A stretch of 64,000 nt of DNA from Warburgia ugandensis (Eukaryota > Streptophyta > Magnoliopsida > Canellales > Canellaceae), in assembly GCA_035236585.1 (NCBI GenBank), contig CP141136.1, forward strand, positions 26,575,426 to 26,639,425, given 5' to 3'. The translations under genes were made by a program, and so were the position numbers. The notes beneath the pieces were generated by a model. The model was not told where the DNA came from and made no database searches. It saw only the letters and a program-made list of their open reading frames with translations. This document shows positions 1-13,114 of this stretch, in pieces. Numbering within the stretch: position 1 is the first letter of the stretch; the number at the start of each line of letters is the position of its first letter.

Positions 1-736
1 ACTGGGTTATTACATGTGACAACTGTTCATTTGAATTATCAAAACATGATAGTCTAAGGAGTTGATCTAGCCGTTGATCTGATTGATAATAAACCAAATT
101 AAGACCATACAATATATGTATTACAATCTTAATTTTCCTAAACATCCCCCTTAATCATTCTTCTTGATTTGTTTGGTTTTGCTAAGCAAATAGGAAGGAA
201 CTTTATGTCCAATTGCCCATTATAAAAAATTACGAGTGGAAGCGAATCAAGGTCCCTATAATTCTAAATGCACATGATTATGGCCCCTATAAGTGAGAAA
301 AAATAGTTGCTAATCATGCTCTAAAAGTGGTATTTGCTATTTCTTGTTAGTAGTTGGGTGGGATTAGGTTAGGTTAATCACCAAAAAATTTTTTTATAGA
401 AAAGAGCAATTATAAACGCTATGACTAAGTATACTAGAAACCATTATAGGATTATTTTCCCCATTTTTTCCAATTTTTTATGGTCATATTTAACTATAAA
501 CTGAGTCCATGGAAGAGAATTCAATGGACACCATCTTCTTCCTCCTTTTTGTTCCACTCAATTACTTGCTTCACTCAGAAAAGATGTCGAAAACGGCAAG
601 CCATAGGTCGGATTTCTTTCTGGTGATCTTGAAAAGTTATACGATCTGCACAATGCTCGATTAGTTATAAACTCGTAGTAATTAAACCTAACTAATGGAT
701 CCAACTTGTACTTTATAACAGTTTTATCAATCGAGT
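1..736. other. Intergenic, no gene seen
   Basis: AT-rich sequence with no open frame or motif I recognise. A T-rich run near 385 and ordinary low-complexity patches are all that stands out. Confidence 0.5.
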
Positions 737-1190
737 CACCAACGAGCTGCTTTGAGTTAGACCTACTCTACTCTTTTTCGAGTCGAGTTAGATGAATCCT
801 TCGGAGGAGAGGCTTTGTTAGGATTTGCACTTGAGTTACTGTCTTTGTTGTTACAATTACATGCAAATGTAGAGCAAGGCTTACTATCGAGTTTGCTGGA
901 GTTGCTAGTGATCTGTTTTGAGTTAGCTCGACTCACCTCACTTTCGAGTAAACTCATCTTTTCGAGCCTTCAATGATCTGTTTCGAGTTAATAGAAATCG
1001 CCACACTTTCGAGTCAAGTTTTTAAACTACGGGTTGATGTTAGAGAATTTTAGGGTGCGTTGGATGGATCCCACTTATACATTTTTATAGCAGTTCTAAG
1101 GGGAGGCTTTTCTTAGGACTGCACTCGCGTTGCTGTCATTGTTGCTACAATCACATGCAATGTCAAGTACAACTGTAAAGCAAGGATGTT
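737..1190. repeat. Imperfect local duplication rich in GAGTCGAG-like motifs
   Basis: Bases about 803-882 and 1098-1182 align as diverged direct copies: both run from a GGAGGCTTT start, through a TTAGGA..TGCACT block and a CAAT(C/T)ACATGCAA block, to AGCAAGG. Motifs of the GAGTTAGCTCGACTC kind recur between and before them. The open frame at 763-957 is a by-product of this repeat and has no family features. Confidence 0.5.
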
Positions 1191-1440
1191 TAGGTCCACC
1201 ACGCACACCGTGTTGTTGAGGCCGCGAAATTGACCTACCTAGGCGCAATAGGGGCATATACAACGGGCTTTGCTAGCCACGATGATCATTGACTTATACT
1301 TATAGCCGGTTGGTTATTCCCATGGAGTTGTAGGCTCGTAGAGTTGAGTGATGCAACACCTTTCGCTCCCTTCATGTTGTTTCCTAAGTTGACACCCTAA
1401 GCAATCCAGCATCAGGTATATCATGACTGCCTAGTTAAGT

Positions 1441-1626
1441 AGCCCCAGTGCACAAAACTCTCGCTTATGCGGAGTCCGGGTAAGGAGCAGAGTTCAGGTA
1501 AAGAGCAGACCACAAAAATTTATAGCATGCAGTCTTACTTTGTATTTTTGTAAGAGACTTTTTTCACACCTCAAACTTGTAACTTCAAGATCATGAGATG
1601 ACAACTTTACTGTTGGCCATGATTAC
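1441..1626 (-). mobile_element. Au-type SINE, diverged
   Basis: Read on the minus strand, this carries the Au SINE landmarks in order: a tRNA-like head, a block near TTTGTAAGAG(A/G) where the family reads CCTCTTGCA, a purine-rich block complementary to GGCTGC, a GGACTCCGCATAAGCG-like hairpin arm and a GTGCAC..GGGGCT end. It is clearly diverged from the fuller copies at 12.92 and 17.68 kb, and its head is damaged. Au SINEs are tRNA-derived, non-autonomous elements mobilised by LINEs. Confidence 0.65.
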
Positions 1627-3163
<1,537 letters not shown>

Positions 3164-3763
3164 AATTTACCTATTTATGCATGAATTGTGAACGAAGGTT
3201 GCAAGCAAAAAACACACTACATACAGTAATGTCTCATAAGTTACATTCACCGATAAGTTGTCAAATTTTGCTCCACGAAAAATGCTTGAAACATGAAGAG
3301 TCAAGCTATTAAAAAAAGAAAGAAATTGCTCAAAGTATTACAAAAACCTTTTTCCTTTTAAGTTAGATACAGACGGTGATGCATAGCATTGAATCTTGAT
3401 CTTTGCTACTTGTTGCACCACTGCACTCTTTGGCTGTAGGGTGCAATATTACAAAGAACTTTTGCAATTAACTTCGCCTTAGAGAGGGAAAGAAAGTCTT
3501 GCACCCCTAATTTGTGATAAAGCAAGGTGTTTGAGAAAACAAAAGGCGAGGTAAAAGTACAAATTGGGACCACTTCCACAATGATTCAAACCCTTTATTT
3601 GTTGGCCCTTGTTAGGGGAAGCCGTCCATTAAAAAGTTTCTTCATAAGATGATCTTAACCTTTCAATTGGCCTATAAAACAACCGGTTCATAAAAAAAAT
3701 CATATAGTGCACAATCTCTTTACTTAAGTGGGTTAATATTGTCTTCATATGCTTTATTCTGTT

Positions 3764-3826
3764 ATAGACCCTTGTGGTCCTCCCTTCTCCGGACCCTGCA
3801 TAAGCGGGAGCTTTGTGCACCAGCTA
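3764..3826 (+). mobile_element. Au-type SINE, 3' fragment
   Basis: It starts at TAGACCCTTGTGGTCC and runs through TCTCCGGACC, GCATAAGCGGGAGCTT and GTGCACCAGCT. That is the 3' third of an Au SINE, with the tRNA-like head missing (5' truncation). Confidence 0.75.
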
Positions 3827-4289
3827 TCTTTTTTTATGCTACTAATAAGAGATTTCTGTTATAAGATACATTTCTTTTGGCGCAATTATTTTTCCTTTTG
3901 GAAAAGTAACACAGGATATATACCTTGTAAGCTTTCCTCTTGCATTCTTCATTGACCAGTGAAAGTGACAAGCTATCCATGCAAAATACTAGTGCTTCCA
4001 TTATTTCAGGGGTACTTGTGGACCCACTGCATCTACCAATGTTGCTTGATCGTTCATGACTCCCATATAAGAGGTTTAAGATGCTGATGTAAGCCACAAA
4101 ACCTTATTGTAGGTGCTCTTTCTACAAGATGAATGGCATAAATCTTTCGGGAAAAGCTACCTAGATTGGGTTCTCGGCTTGACTCTCACGAATGCATGCC
4201 TCAGTTTACTATTTTTCTCTCTCTTATACCTTTTGTTTTAATCTATTTCGAGTGACCTTCTAATTGAATAGAAACTGCTTGCTTCTTGC

Positions 4290-4840
4290 AAGACTAAACC
4301 AGCCACTGTGCTAACCAACATCTTGTGTTGTAAAATAAGTTTATACAACTTAGACTAACAAAAGCTTCGGAACATCAAATGAAGTACATTCTTGGGGCTC
4401 TTGTCTGTCTAACTGAATCACCCTCTTGGCTTGAAAAAATGCACCAACTAGTTAATTTGAGGGCGACGAGGAGCTTCCCAACACAACGAAAGCCCCAAAG
4501 CTAATGGAACGAAGTCAAATTCCTTAAACCAATGTCCAATGTCATTGGTGTGCCTCTGTTGATTCCCATATCACAAGTTGGTCTACTTAGGTTGGTAACA
4601 CAATCAATGTGATGTAAGCCAAGTTTCTATGACTCAGAAGTCAGGGCAATAAATCTTGGGATTATCCGACGAAGTAGGTTTGTAGATGTACTGCCTTTTC
4701 TAGTTGAGCTGAATTGTCAGCAATGTGCCAGCCACCAGCCAGCCACTGCAGTGGTGAGCATGCTGTGCTGTAAGCTGAGTATTATACAACTCAGAACAAT
4801 GAATGCTAGTATTATCCAATGGAGTAGATTCTTAAGCCAT
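4290..4840. repeat. Three diverged copies of a short intergenic segment
   Basis: Segments near 4300-4400, 4590-4690 and 4735-4838 share an order of blocks: (T)GTGCTGTAA, TTATACAACT(C/T)AGA, a (T)C(G)GAA or TTATCC block, and GAAGTAGATTCTT or similar. The first and last align best. No coding potential was seen. Confidence 0.45.
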
Positions 4841-5925
4841 TGCTCATCTAAGATGAGTTCGAACATGAACGGCTGGGATGAGATTGGAACGATAGTTCCA
4901 TAACAAGTGGCTGGTATTACGGCGTAATGAAATTGCTTTCTATTTTTTTCTTTGGTATTCGGATTGGATTTCTATCGGCTAATGTCGGAGGCAATATTAA
5001 TGAAATTCCTTCTATTTTTGCATCCGGATGAGATATCTATCGACTTCATCCAAGGCTGGCGTCGTTTGCCAGCTCTAAATGTGGCCCCACTTATACATTT
5101 GTTAATCCATTATATAATATTTTATACTAACTTTTTATTAAAAATTTTGAGCCCAAGGGTCATACTGCTAGGATTACCTCAACGGACTAGATCTTTTGGA
5201 GCACTCCCCCATCCCACTTGCATTTTTCATTAAATCTTATCCCAACATTGCTTCACCTTCTTCCTAGGAAAAATAACTATTAAAATCCCCTTTTAACTCC
5301 TAATCATTCTCATTTATTATAAAAATCATAAAAATAAGTGGGTGGGGCGTCAAGGTCGCTTCACCTTCTCTCTAGGAGAAATTAATTGGAAGAAAAAACT
5401 ATTCAAATACACCTTTATCCATGTATCATTTGAGAATCATCCGATCGTCGTAATTTTTCAATGAACGGCTTAGATATCATAAAAATATATCCAGAGTGCA
5501 TGTTCGAAAGTGCATATCACAGCGATTTGGCACCAAAAAATCTCCTTTTTTATCTCAAAAAATTCCAAAAAATAAGAGAAAGGGACTTCGTCGTCAAGAA
5601 TCAAGTGACTGCCTGGGGGGTGGGTGGACTTTACAAGCTTTTGGTGGCCCAAAATCCAAGTATGATTTTTGAAGAAAGATATAAAAAATGAAAGCCATAC
5701 ATGTAAGTAGTAAAAAAGTACAGTTATTGGAAAACCTCGTCTGGCTCCCATGGAGGATTTTCCCACATATGAGAGCAGGAGATTGCGATGGAAATTTTCA
5801 TGTCAGTGTCATGCAAACAGGCCTCTGCTCCAGGCCAGATAGCAAGACATATGTCAGTCTCCTTTTGTCCAGCTCACGGCCATTTAAAAGGTTGTTTTTT
5901 CCCCTTTTTCCAATTGGTTTTGGAG
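4841..5925. other. Intergenic upstream of ULT, no gene seen
   Basis: AT-rich and low in motifs. Overlapping open frames on both strands at 5461-5766 conflict with each other and resemble no family. Promoter elements for the downstream gene must lie in or after this stretch, but I could not single out a convincing TATA box. Confidence 0.4.
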
Positions 5926-5929
5926 AAGA

Positions 5930-6468
5930 AACGCATATTTCATCTCTCTCTCTCTCTCTCTCTCTTCACCTTTTCCACGTTTTCTCCACCAGATTTCTCG
6001 GAGGAGGACTCGGGGGAAGGCGTTTGGTGAGGTTTCCTTGATGGGGTTTCCTCAGTTTTTTAGCTCGGAAACAGAGAAGGTGGAGATTGGTGGTATGGGA
6101 AAGGTGCTGTTTTGTTGATATTTTCGACGTTTTTGCGCCAGATTTGTCGCAGAGAGACTCGGGAATGGGTATTTGGTAAGGTTTGTTTGATGGGTTTTTT
6201 GTTTAATGGTGTGTAGTATGAGACCCAGTTTCCATTTATATTGCTTCTAGTGTTTTTTTTTTTTTTTTCAGCAGATAAGATGAATGTAGGTGATATTGCA
6301 GGTTTATGTTCTAAACAGGTTTTTGAGGAGACGCCAGATCACTTTTCTGATATTTTTAACGTTTTTTTCGGACAGATTTGACGCTGAGAAATTTGGAAAA
6401 CAGTCTCTGATAAGCTTTTCTGGACTTCTCTATCTGTGTTTTTTTTGCCTGATCTTCTGCTAAGAAAT
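5930..6468 (+). promoter_or_regulatory. Probable leader of the ULT gene, with (CT)n tract and repeated segment
   Basis: A (CT)13-like tract at about 5942-5967 is typical of plant leaders. After it, a segment of the type CCAGATTT.TCG.AG..GACTCGGG..GG.TTTGGTAAGG occurs at about 5975-6040 and again at 6122-6190. A shorter, more diverged third copy lies at 6350-6395. GT-rich sites after the first two copies could serve as leader splice donors. No upstream frame continues into the coding exon. Transcript ends are not known. Confidence 0.45.
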
Positions 6469-9400
6469 ATGGAGAGTGGCGCTGAGAAAGATGGTGTTGT
6501 TATGTTCAAAGATGAGGACTTGAGCGAGATGAGTGGGCTGAAGAGAGGAGCAGATCTCATTGAAGTTACGTGTGGTTGTACTAGTCATAGGTATGGAGAT
6601 GCTGTTGGAAGGCTTAGGGTTTTTGCTAGTGGTGATCTTGAGATCAGCTGTGAATGCACCCCTGGTTGTCAAGAAGGTAAGTTAGATCTGGTTTTCTTCT
6701 GTTTGGTTTGGTCTATTTGCACGTTGGAGATTTATAGTAGTCTGAGTATCTAACATATCTCTGACTATGCAGAGTTATCTATGTACTCCTGTTTTCTGAT
6801 TCTTTGTTGAACTTTCTAGATTAATGGATGATGACATTGCATTTCTATATACAAAAATGTATGTAGATTTGTGTAAATGATGTAGGTTCTTCTTCTTCTT
6901 CCTAACTAGAAGGTTGTGGCTCTGCATGGTTTTGATGGTAACCATGCAGTGTCTGTTAAGGCATTGTGTCTTGCTTTAATGTTTGTCTTCTTGCTTTCTG
7001 CAAGTTAGCGGTCCATTTTTATGATTAGTTGATGTTGTGGTCAAACCTGTTATCTACCCCAGCCTCTACCCTACATGGTTGTGTTTCAAGAAATCCATAG
7101 TCTGAGTTGGTTACGCAGCATTGTGTTGTTTTTCTCCTGTGCTATCTTATGCGAGGGTGGAACGGTTGTTTTCTCATTACTTTTGGTTTTTTGTGGTGGG
7201 AGATCAACCGTGATCTCATAGTTATGACTGATATTTGTAGGCTTTGCCATGTACTGTTTTCTTTGGTTAGCAGATGTTTCATTTTCATGTTTTAATCTTT
7301 GAAGTTTTTAGAAGGAAATTTTGAATGAGGTGGAATTGTGTTGGTTGCGCTTCTTGTGGTGCAGTATTTGAGAATTATACAAGTTAGATTTTTTGTGTCT
7401 TTGTCTTCGTGCTCCCTTTGTAGTTTTTTCTGTGAATGTGTTAGCGAGTTGGATGTTTGTGTACACATATATTACATAGTGGTGGACTAAGAAGATTGAA
7501 CCTCAATTGCATACATCTGTGAGGTTTATTGCCTTTTAGACTAAATCCCAAGTATAAGTTACTGAGTTAGGGGGCATATCTTGTCTACGTCTTGTGATGC
7601 ACTTATCTATAATCACCAACATGTCTTTGTTTACTCAGTAATTTTCATATCTGTGTTTGCTTATTGGAAATTTTAAGCATTGCTCTGAAAGGCAGAGGCT
7701 TTTAGCTTTTCCAGAAATAGATTTTATCGGGAATAGAAGGGATTCAAGTTCTTAGTAGTTCAATTTTGTCTCTAGAGAAGATCATTGCAGCATGCCATGT
7801 AGAAGCTGAGCAAATTCTGAACTGTAATTCAGATTTTTGATTGAAAGTTTTAATGATTGTAAAAAGATTTGAAACATATGAGGACTTCAGTCTAGTAGCA
7901 TCATGAACCTAAGTGCACTGGGGCTATGTTATCTGTTCTCTGTTGCTGAAAACAGCTGCTGTTGGATTTCTGGCCTGAAGACAGCTGCTGGTAGCTGATT
8001 ATAGCTCAATCTATATACGATTGCTTCTCTTACAATTCTGTATCTCGCCTTCTTCTTAAATGATGTCAGCTTCCATAGTTGCTGATTAAATTGATATTTT
8101 GTGGTTGTAATGACTAGATAAGCTGAGCCCAGCTGCATTTGAGAAGCACTCTGGGCGAGAGACTGCTAAGAAATGGAAAAGCAACGTTTGGGTTATCTTT
8201 AAAGGAGAGAAGGTTTCACTTTCGAAAACAGTTCTGCTCCAATACTATAATCAAGCATGTAAAAATGCTAATGGTTCTCATAGAACTCATAATGGACGGC
8301 CTTGTCATCGTGATGAGTTCCTTCGGTGCTCAAGATGTAACAAGGAGAGGAGGTTCCGGCTTAGGACTAAAGAGGAATGCCGAACTTACCATGATGCTTT
8401 GGCGGATCCTAACTGGAAATGTTCTGACTTGGCATATGACAAGTAATTTCTTTCCTCGATGCAATTGCAATAATTTTGGTTTATATTTTCACAAAAATAT
8501 TCATTGTCAATCATTAATGATATATCTTTTCATACAACCAACTGTATAGGTAAACTTATGTATTGCATGTATTTATCTATCTATGTGTGTAAGAGTCAGA
8601 TAGTACACACATATATCATCATTTATTTGATAATAATAATGCTTTCAGGTTCACATTAGATAACATCTGGGTCACTTATTCTAAACTTGATTACAGATCA
8701 AACAACTGTACATATTTTCTTATATGTTCTGGTTTTTATTATTTAGGTCTTGGGAAGCCACGTTGATGTGCAAATTTCTCTCTCTTTACAATTGTAATCG
8801 ACATTCAATAGCATGGATACCTACAGTAGGTGTATGTATGTGGAAGATATTTTTATGGAAACAGCTTTATACAGATGCTGAATGAACCATTAATGGTAGG
8901 TCAAATAACTTAAACAGTATCCTTGGTGTCATAGCTTGTTTTACTTTTGTTAACAATTGGATCTCCTTGATCATCCTGTGGGGTTTGTAACTTCGTGTCA
9001 CTTCAACAGTTCTCAAGTTGGTTGTAACATGTGGGGTTACGACTGGTTATGTATTTTCAACCCGTATGAAAATAACTGCTTGATCTATCACATAGAGGAG
9101 AGTGAAATGAGATTTAAGAGTGCAGATTGGCATGTAGCAGAACTCTAATTGACAGACTCAGATACAAGGAATAGATCACTATGCTATACCCATTATTCAC
9201 ATGTAGAATAGAAGTGACATTTATGCACTGATGTATGGAATGAAAATGAAATAGGTAACTGTGGGAGGATTTGATTGACATACTATATGGGAGCAGTTTT
9301 ATGTAGAAGAATATATTTCACGCTCAATCAAGCCAAGTGGTACTGTAGAGTCTAGAGACGACTGGTGGAGTTCTCAGCAGCACTGTGCACATAAAACTGC

Positions 9401-12400
9401 AATTGCCATGGGTTCCTTGGCTTTACTTTTTCCAAAAGCGTCTTTCCTTGACCTGTGGAAGTGGGGAAGAGGCACTTCAGAATCAAGTTGTAGAGATGTC
9501 TTGGACGTCAATCTGGCTTTACACCTATTGCACTGCTTTGCCCAAAACGTGACCTTTGAGAAGTGTTCCCAGTTTGAATCATTCAAAATATGTATAGCAA
9601 TCTATAAAAATAAATGGAAATAAATTGCGTCCAATAGGATTTGAACCTATACCAAAGGTTTAGAAGACCTCTGTCCTATCCATTAGACAATGGACGCTTT
9701 GCTTTTCATTCCAATTTTTTTCTTTTGCATTCTTTCCTATCACTTGTTCTGATAAAAGAATCAGATTGGATGTGAGAGATCAACGATGCAGTATAATAAT
9801 AATTAATATGGAGCGGGTAGTGGGAATAGAACTTGCATCGTTAGCTTGGAACAAGAAGATTGAATTGGAAATATCGACAAATTCTTTAGCTGTCCAAGGA
9901 ATAAAAAAAAGTCCGCTTCCACAATTTCATTCCTATCGAATTTTAATATCATAATAGCTCATATAGTCATGATTCAATGGGTCAGGTCCACTTTTTCTTT
10001 TCTTGATTTCTCATTTTTTCAAGGGATTTGATGGGAACAATGGAGAAGTAGGAATACCTAGGTTTGGCAATTCATAATCGGGATTGAATTGGGTATCGAA
10101 AATGTCTATAGAAACCCAAAGTAACAAGCTTTTGTTCTTAATTCAAATGATTACCCGATCTAATTAGACATTAAAAATAGATTAGTGCCTGATGCGGTAA
10201 AGGGTCCTCCTGTGAGTGGATCATTGATTCCTTTTTTTGATGAATCCTAACTATTAACTATTCTTTCTCCATTATGGACTTTTTCCATTATGGAGTGGAA
10301 ACGAATGTGTAGAAGAAAGAGTATACTGATTAATATATTCCAAAGTCAAAAGAGTGATCAGCTTGCAAAAATAAAGGATTTCTAGTCATCTCTTATAACT
10401 AGAATGAAAAAAAAAAAAAAATTGGATGGAAAAATAGAGGATCCGTTGATTTGCGGAAGTAGCACTTCATAATCAAGTTGTAGAGATATGTTTTGGAAGT
10501 CAATCTGGCTTTCAACAATTGCACTAGATTCGGCAACATCTGATGACCTTTTGTTCCATAATGTGCTTATTGTTAGCTCTGATATTTATTGCCCCCGGTC
10601 ATTTGGCAAGGTTTCACAAATTAGAATCTGCTATCACTTGCTACATTGACAATGTCATTATTTTGATCTTGCTTATGTAAGCACCAGACCATGATTTCTG
10701 CTATGTTTTTAAGATGTAATCAGGCTCTGGATGTCTCGTAGAATACTCTCTGCTGTGTCCACGTTTGAACAAACTATCGAGTTTAGGTAATCTCCAGGTG
10801 TCCTACACTGATAAGCAAACAGCTCATGGGATACCTTCTTCCAAAGAAAAAGGCTGCACTTATGAGGAGATATTGTTCTGTCCGTTTCTATATCTACTGT
10901 TTCGACCATTGTCCTTGGACAAACTCTTCGAGAGGTTGTCCTTTGTAATTGCTGTGAATTTCAATTCCTATTGCTTTTAATTTGTGGCTTTGAGTGAAAT
11001 TTTCTTAGTAAACTATTTATTGTAAAGAAACATAGCAACATGAAAAGTAAATTTAAATGAGTTTAGACATTTATCTATGAATAATTGTCTCTAGCATAAC
11101 ATGTCATTTTTTCAAGAGGATTAAATGTTTTTCTTTTCCATAAGCTTCAGTACCTTAGAAGCAGACTTGTACTTCCTGGATATATCACAAGCTGTAGTGT
11201 ATCCAAATAATATTGTTGTTGCTATTAACTGTCTAATATGCAAAGGCATTTGTGTAGTATTTCAGATTTGTCTTCTTTCCTTGGGAAAAACCTGTCAGAT
11301 ATATGGAACTAATGTACTCCTAGACGACATACAAGATCAGAGTACTTCAGCTACCACTGTGACTTGCAAAAGTGCGTACCTGATTATGAGGAACAAAATG
11401 CATCTTTTGTACCTTAACAAGAAACAAGTACACCCTTTCCCCATCTAAGCTCAGTCTCTCTCGACAAGATCTTTCTCAAGTTGCCCAAAACTGTTTTACC
11501 TATGGCCCAAGAGAGAGTCCCCTCAATAACTCCTATATAATTTCCCCTGTGCAGACATGCACCTAGTCCTGCTACAAACTGACTTAAATGCCTGGCGTTC
11601 ATACAATGCTATGCTTAATACAAATAACCATAGCACAACAAGAAAGTCTAAGAGCATATCATTCTGCCCTCTGTCATAGCAGTCTCACACCAGTGCATAA
11701 GCTAGTCAGGTCTAGAGTTAGGGTGAGATTGAAACAATATGCAATTAAGATCTCACATTAGGGTGATGATTCTGCTATTTTTCGTTGCAACTGTCAGAGG
11801 ATCAGTATGGTAACCCACATGAGATGATTATCAAATTGTAGATGCATTCCACTGTCAAATCCTGAAGACTACTTGTTCCAACAGTTAACTTATATTAGGA
11901 TGAGTTACTCTATTTATGGAGAAATAATCAACTTCGAGGTGATCTTAATGACTGTTTCTCAAATGCAGCTTTCTTGCAGCACTTCAATTTGATGTGTTCG
12001 ATCTAGATTGCTTGTGTTTCCCCTTTTGAGTTTACTCTTGTTTATGAAGTTATCACATTCTTGAACCAAATAAAGCTAGCATAAATCCATTATTGGATGG
12101 ATTGATATGTTTTTCTTATTCTAACTCTCTTGGACTAGCTCAATGGAATGTTCTATGTTCTGCGAAGATGCATTTCTATATGTTATTTTCATCCTTGACT
12201 ATAGTTAATGCTAGGCGACCATCTTCAATTGAATGAATACAGCTATGCAAACCATTTATATATTTCTTCCCAGTATTCTTCTATTAACATGTTCCCACAT
12301 GCCGAAAATAATTTTGACAGAGAATACCATATTCATGACTAGTTTGTCTGTATATATTTAAACATGAACCTCTCTGTTCCATTTCTTGCATCAGGACAAC

Positions 12401-12572
12401 CTGCAGTGATGAGGAGGAACGAGCAAGTCGTAAAGTGTACAGAGGATGCTCTCGGTCACCATCTTGCAGGGGTTGCACCTCATGTGTCTGTTTTGGGTGT
12501 GAGATCTGCCGATTTTCAGATTGCAACTGCCAGACCTGCGTCGATTTTACTCTGAATGCTAAAATTGAGTAG
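6469..12572 (+). CDS. ULT1: ULTRAPETALA-type developmental regulator, three coding exons (6469-6676, 8118-8442, 12395-12572)
   Basis: Joining the exons gives 711 nt and a 236-aa protein ending at TAG 12570-12572; Arabidopsis ULT1 is 237 aa. All junctions are GT/AG and keep phase: a split Asp codon at the first and a split Lys codon at the second. The N-terminal half (about 10-120) is the SAND-like region, with CGCTSHRYGD at 35-44 and CECTPGC at 61-67. The C-terminal half is the Cys-rich B-box-like region, with CHRDEF near 132 and a dense CRGCTSCVCFGCEICRFSDC stretch at 202-221. ULT proteins are plant-specific nuclear trithorax-group factors that counter Polycomb repression, activate AGAMOUS and limit meristem size; this is family knowledge. 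No stop or frameshift is present, so it looks functional. ULT1 versus ULT2 cannot be separated here. The start was chosen because it matches the family N-terminus. Confidence 0.95.
6677..8117 (+). other. ULT intron 1
   Basis: This 1,441-nt intron starts GTAAGTTAG and ends AATGACTAG. It is T-rich, with nothing else recognisable. Open frames inside it on either strand are chance. Confidence 0.9.
9626..9697 (-). tRNA. trnR-UCU: Plastid-type tRNA-Arg (UCU) inside the NUPT
   Basis: On the minus strand the 72-nt gene starts GCGTCCATTGTCTAATGG and ends CCTATTGGACGCA, with the anticodon loop CTTCTAA giving anticodon UCU. Acceptor, D, anticodon and T arms can all be paired, so it is structurally intact. 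It sits in an intron of a nuclear gene and lacks its plastid operon, so it is probably not used as a plastid tRNA. Expression in the nucleus is unknown. Confidence 0.9.
9812..9850 (-). pseudogene. trnG-UCC: Plastid trnG-UCC 3' exon fragment
   Basis: The minus strand reads as the T-arm and 3' acceptor end of trnG-UCC with several C-to-T type changes (for example TAGTGGGAAT where plastomes have TAGCGGGAAT). It breaks off at the anticodon arm. Decay of this kind is usual for inserted plastid DNA. Confidence 0.7.
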
Positions 12573-12898
12573 CCTGGACAAACTCTATTCTTGCGGGTAT
12601 ATTTGATTTTATGCCTTTAAGGCCCATTATATGAGAAGCTTTAGCCATTCTTAATGTCATGCAAAGTTGCATTTCAGTCGCTGAGTTCTAGTTTTGGTGC
12701 TCTCAGTGACTGTCGTTTAAGTACTCAACATATTATAGCAGTTCTTTTCATTGATTATGCATTCAGTTGATCATACAACCTGCTTCTGATGAAATATTGG
12801 CAGATAGTGGAAAGACGTACAAAACGGATAACCGAATATCACATTGGATAGCAGTAGTATGAACAGAAAACTAATAGCTGAGCAAACTTAGCATAAGT
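12573..12898 (+). other. ULT 3' flank, probable 3' UTR
   Basis: AT-rich sequence directly after the ULT stop; the poly(A) site is not identified. No other gene was seen. Confidence 0.5.
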
Positions 12899-13114
12899 TA
12901 AAGGTATCAATCAGGAAAAGGGGCAGCTCCTGTGCACGAAGCTCCTGCCTATGCGGGGTCCGGGCAAGCGGCAGACTGCATGGGCCTAAAGTACACAGCC
13001 TTACTTTGCATTTTGCAAGAGGTTGTTTTCACGCCTTGAACCTATGACCTCAAGGTCACACGACGACAACTTTTACCGTTGTGCCAAGGCTCCCCTTCTA
13101 AAGGTATCAATCAG
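12899..13114 (-). mobile_element. Full-length Au-type SINE with 16-bp target-site duplication
   Basis: The SINE body is about 12915-13098 on the minus strand. It starts GGGGAGCCTTGGCACAACGG, contains GTCACG-like box B, CCTCTTGCAAAATGCAAAG, a GGACCCCGCATAGGCAGGAGC-like arm and ends GTGCAC..GAGCTGCCCC. It is flanked by a perfect 16-bp direct repeat, TAAAGGTATCAATCAG, at 12899-12914 and 13099-13114. This is the youngest-looking SINE in the window. Confidence 0.93.

Larger units (their letters stand above)
9600..10450. mobile_element. Nuclear plastid DNA insert (NUPT), composite
   Basis: It contains a full plastid trnR-UCU (minus), a decayed 3' exon of trnG-UCC (minus, about 9812-9850), and, further right (about 10190-10380), sequence I recognise as plastid trnK-UUU intron upstream of matK (blocks GAAACGAATGTGTAGAAGAA and AAATAAAGGATTTCTA). 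trnG and trnK are not adjacent in a normal plastome in this way, so the insert looks like joined pieces. The middle block (about 9855-10190) is plastid-like in tone but I could not place it. Edges are approximate. Confidence 0.75.
9471..10525. repeat. Imperfect direct repeats (about 60 bp) bracketing the plastid insert
   Basis: Bases 9471-9534 and 10461-10525 are near copies. Both contain GCACTTCA.AATCAAGTTG, TAGAGAT, TTGGA.GTCAATCTGGCTTT and a closing ATTGCAC. Plastid-like sequence lies between them. They look like a host intron segment duplicated at, or before, insertion. Confidence 0.75.
8443..12394 (+). other. ULT intron 2, large, with plastid insert
   Basis: This 3,952-nt intron starts GTAATTTC and ends TTGCATCAG. 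Its length is partly explained by the plastid-derived block near 9.6-10.45 kb. The rest shows no recognised element. Confidence 0.9.

Noticed and set aside
5470-5766. 98-codon minus frame upstream of ULT
   Set aside because: Overlaps an opposite frame of similar length, has no motif and an aromatic-rich random composition.
12284-12526. 80-codon minus-strand frame over ULT exon 3
   Set aside because: It lies antisense to a conserved Cys-rich exon whose plus-strand reading is a clear ULT C-terminus.
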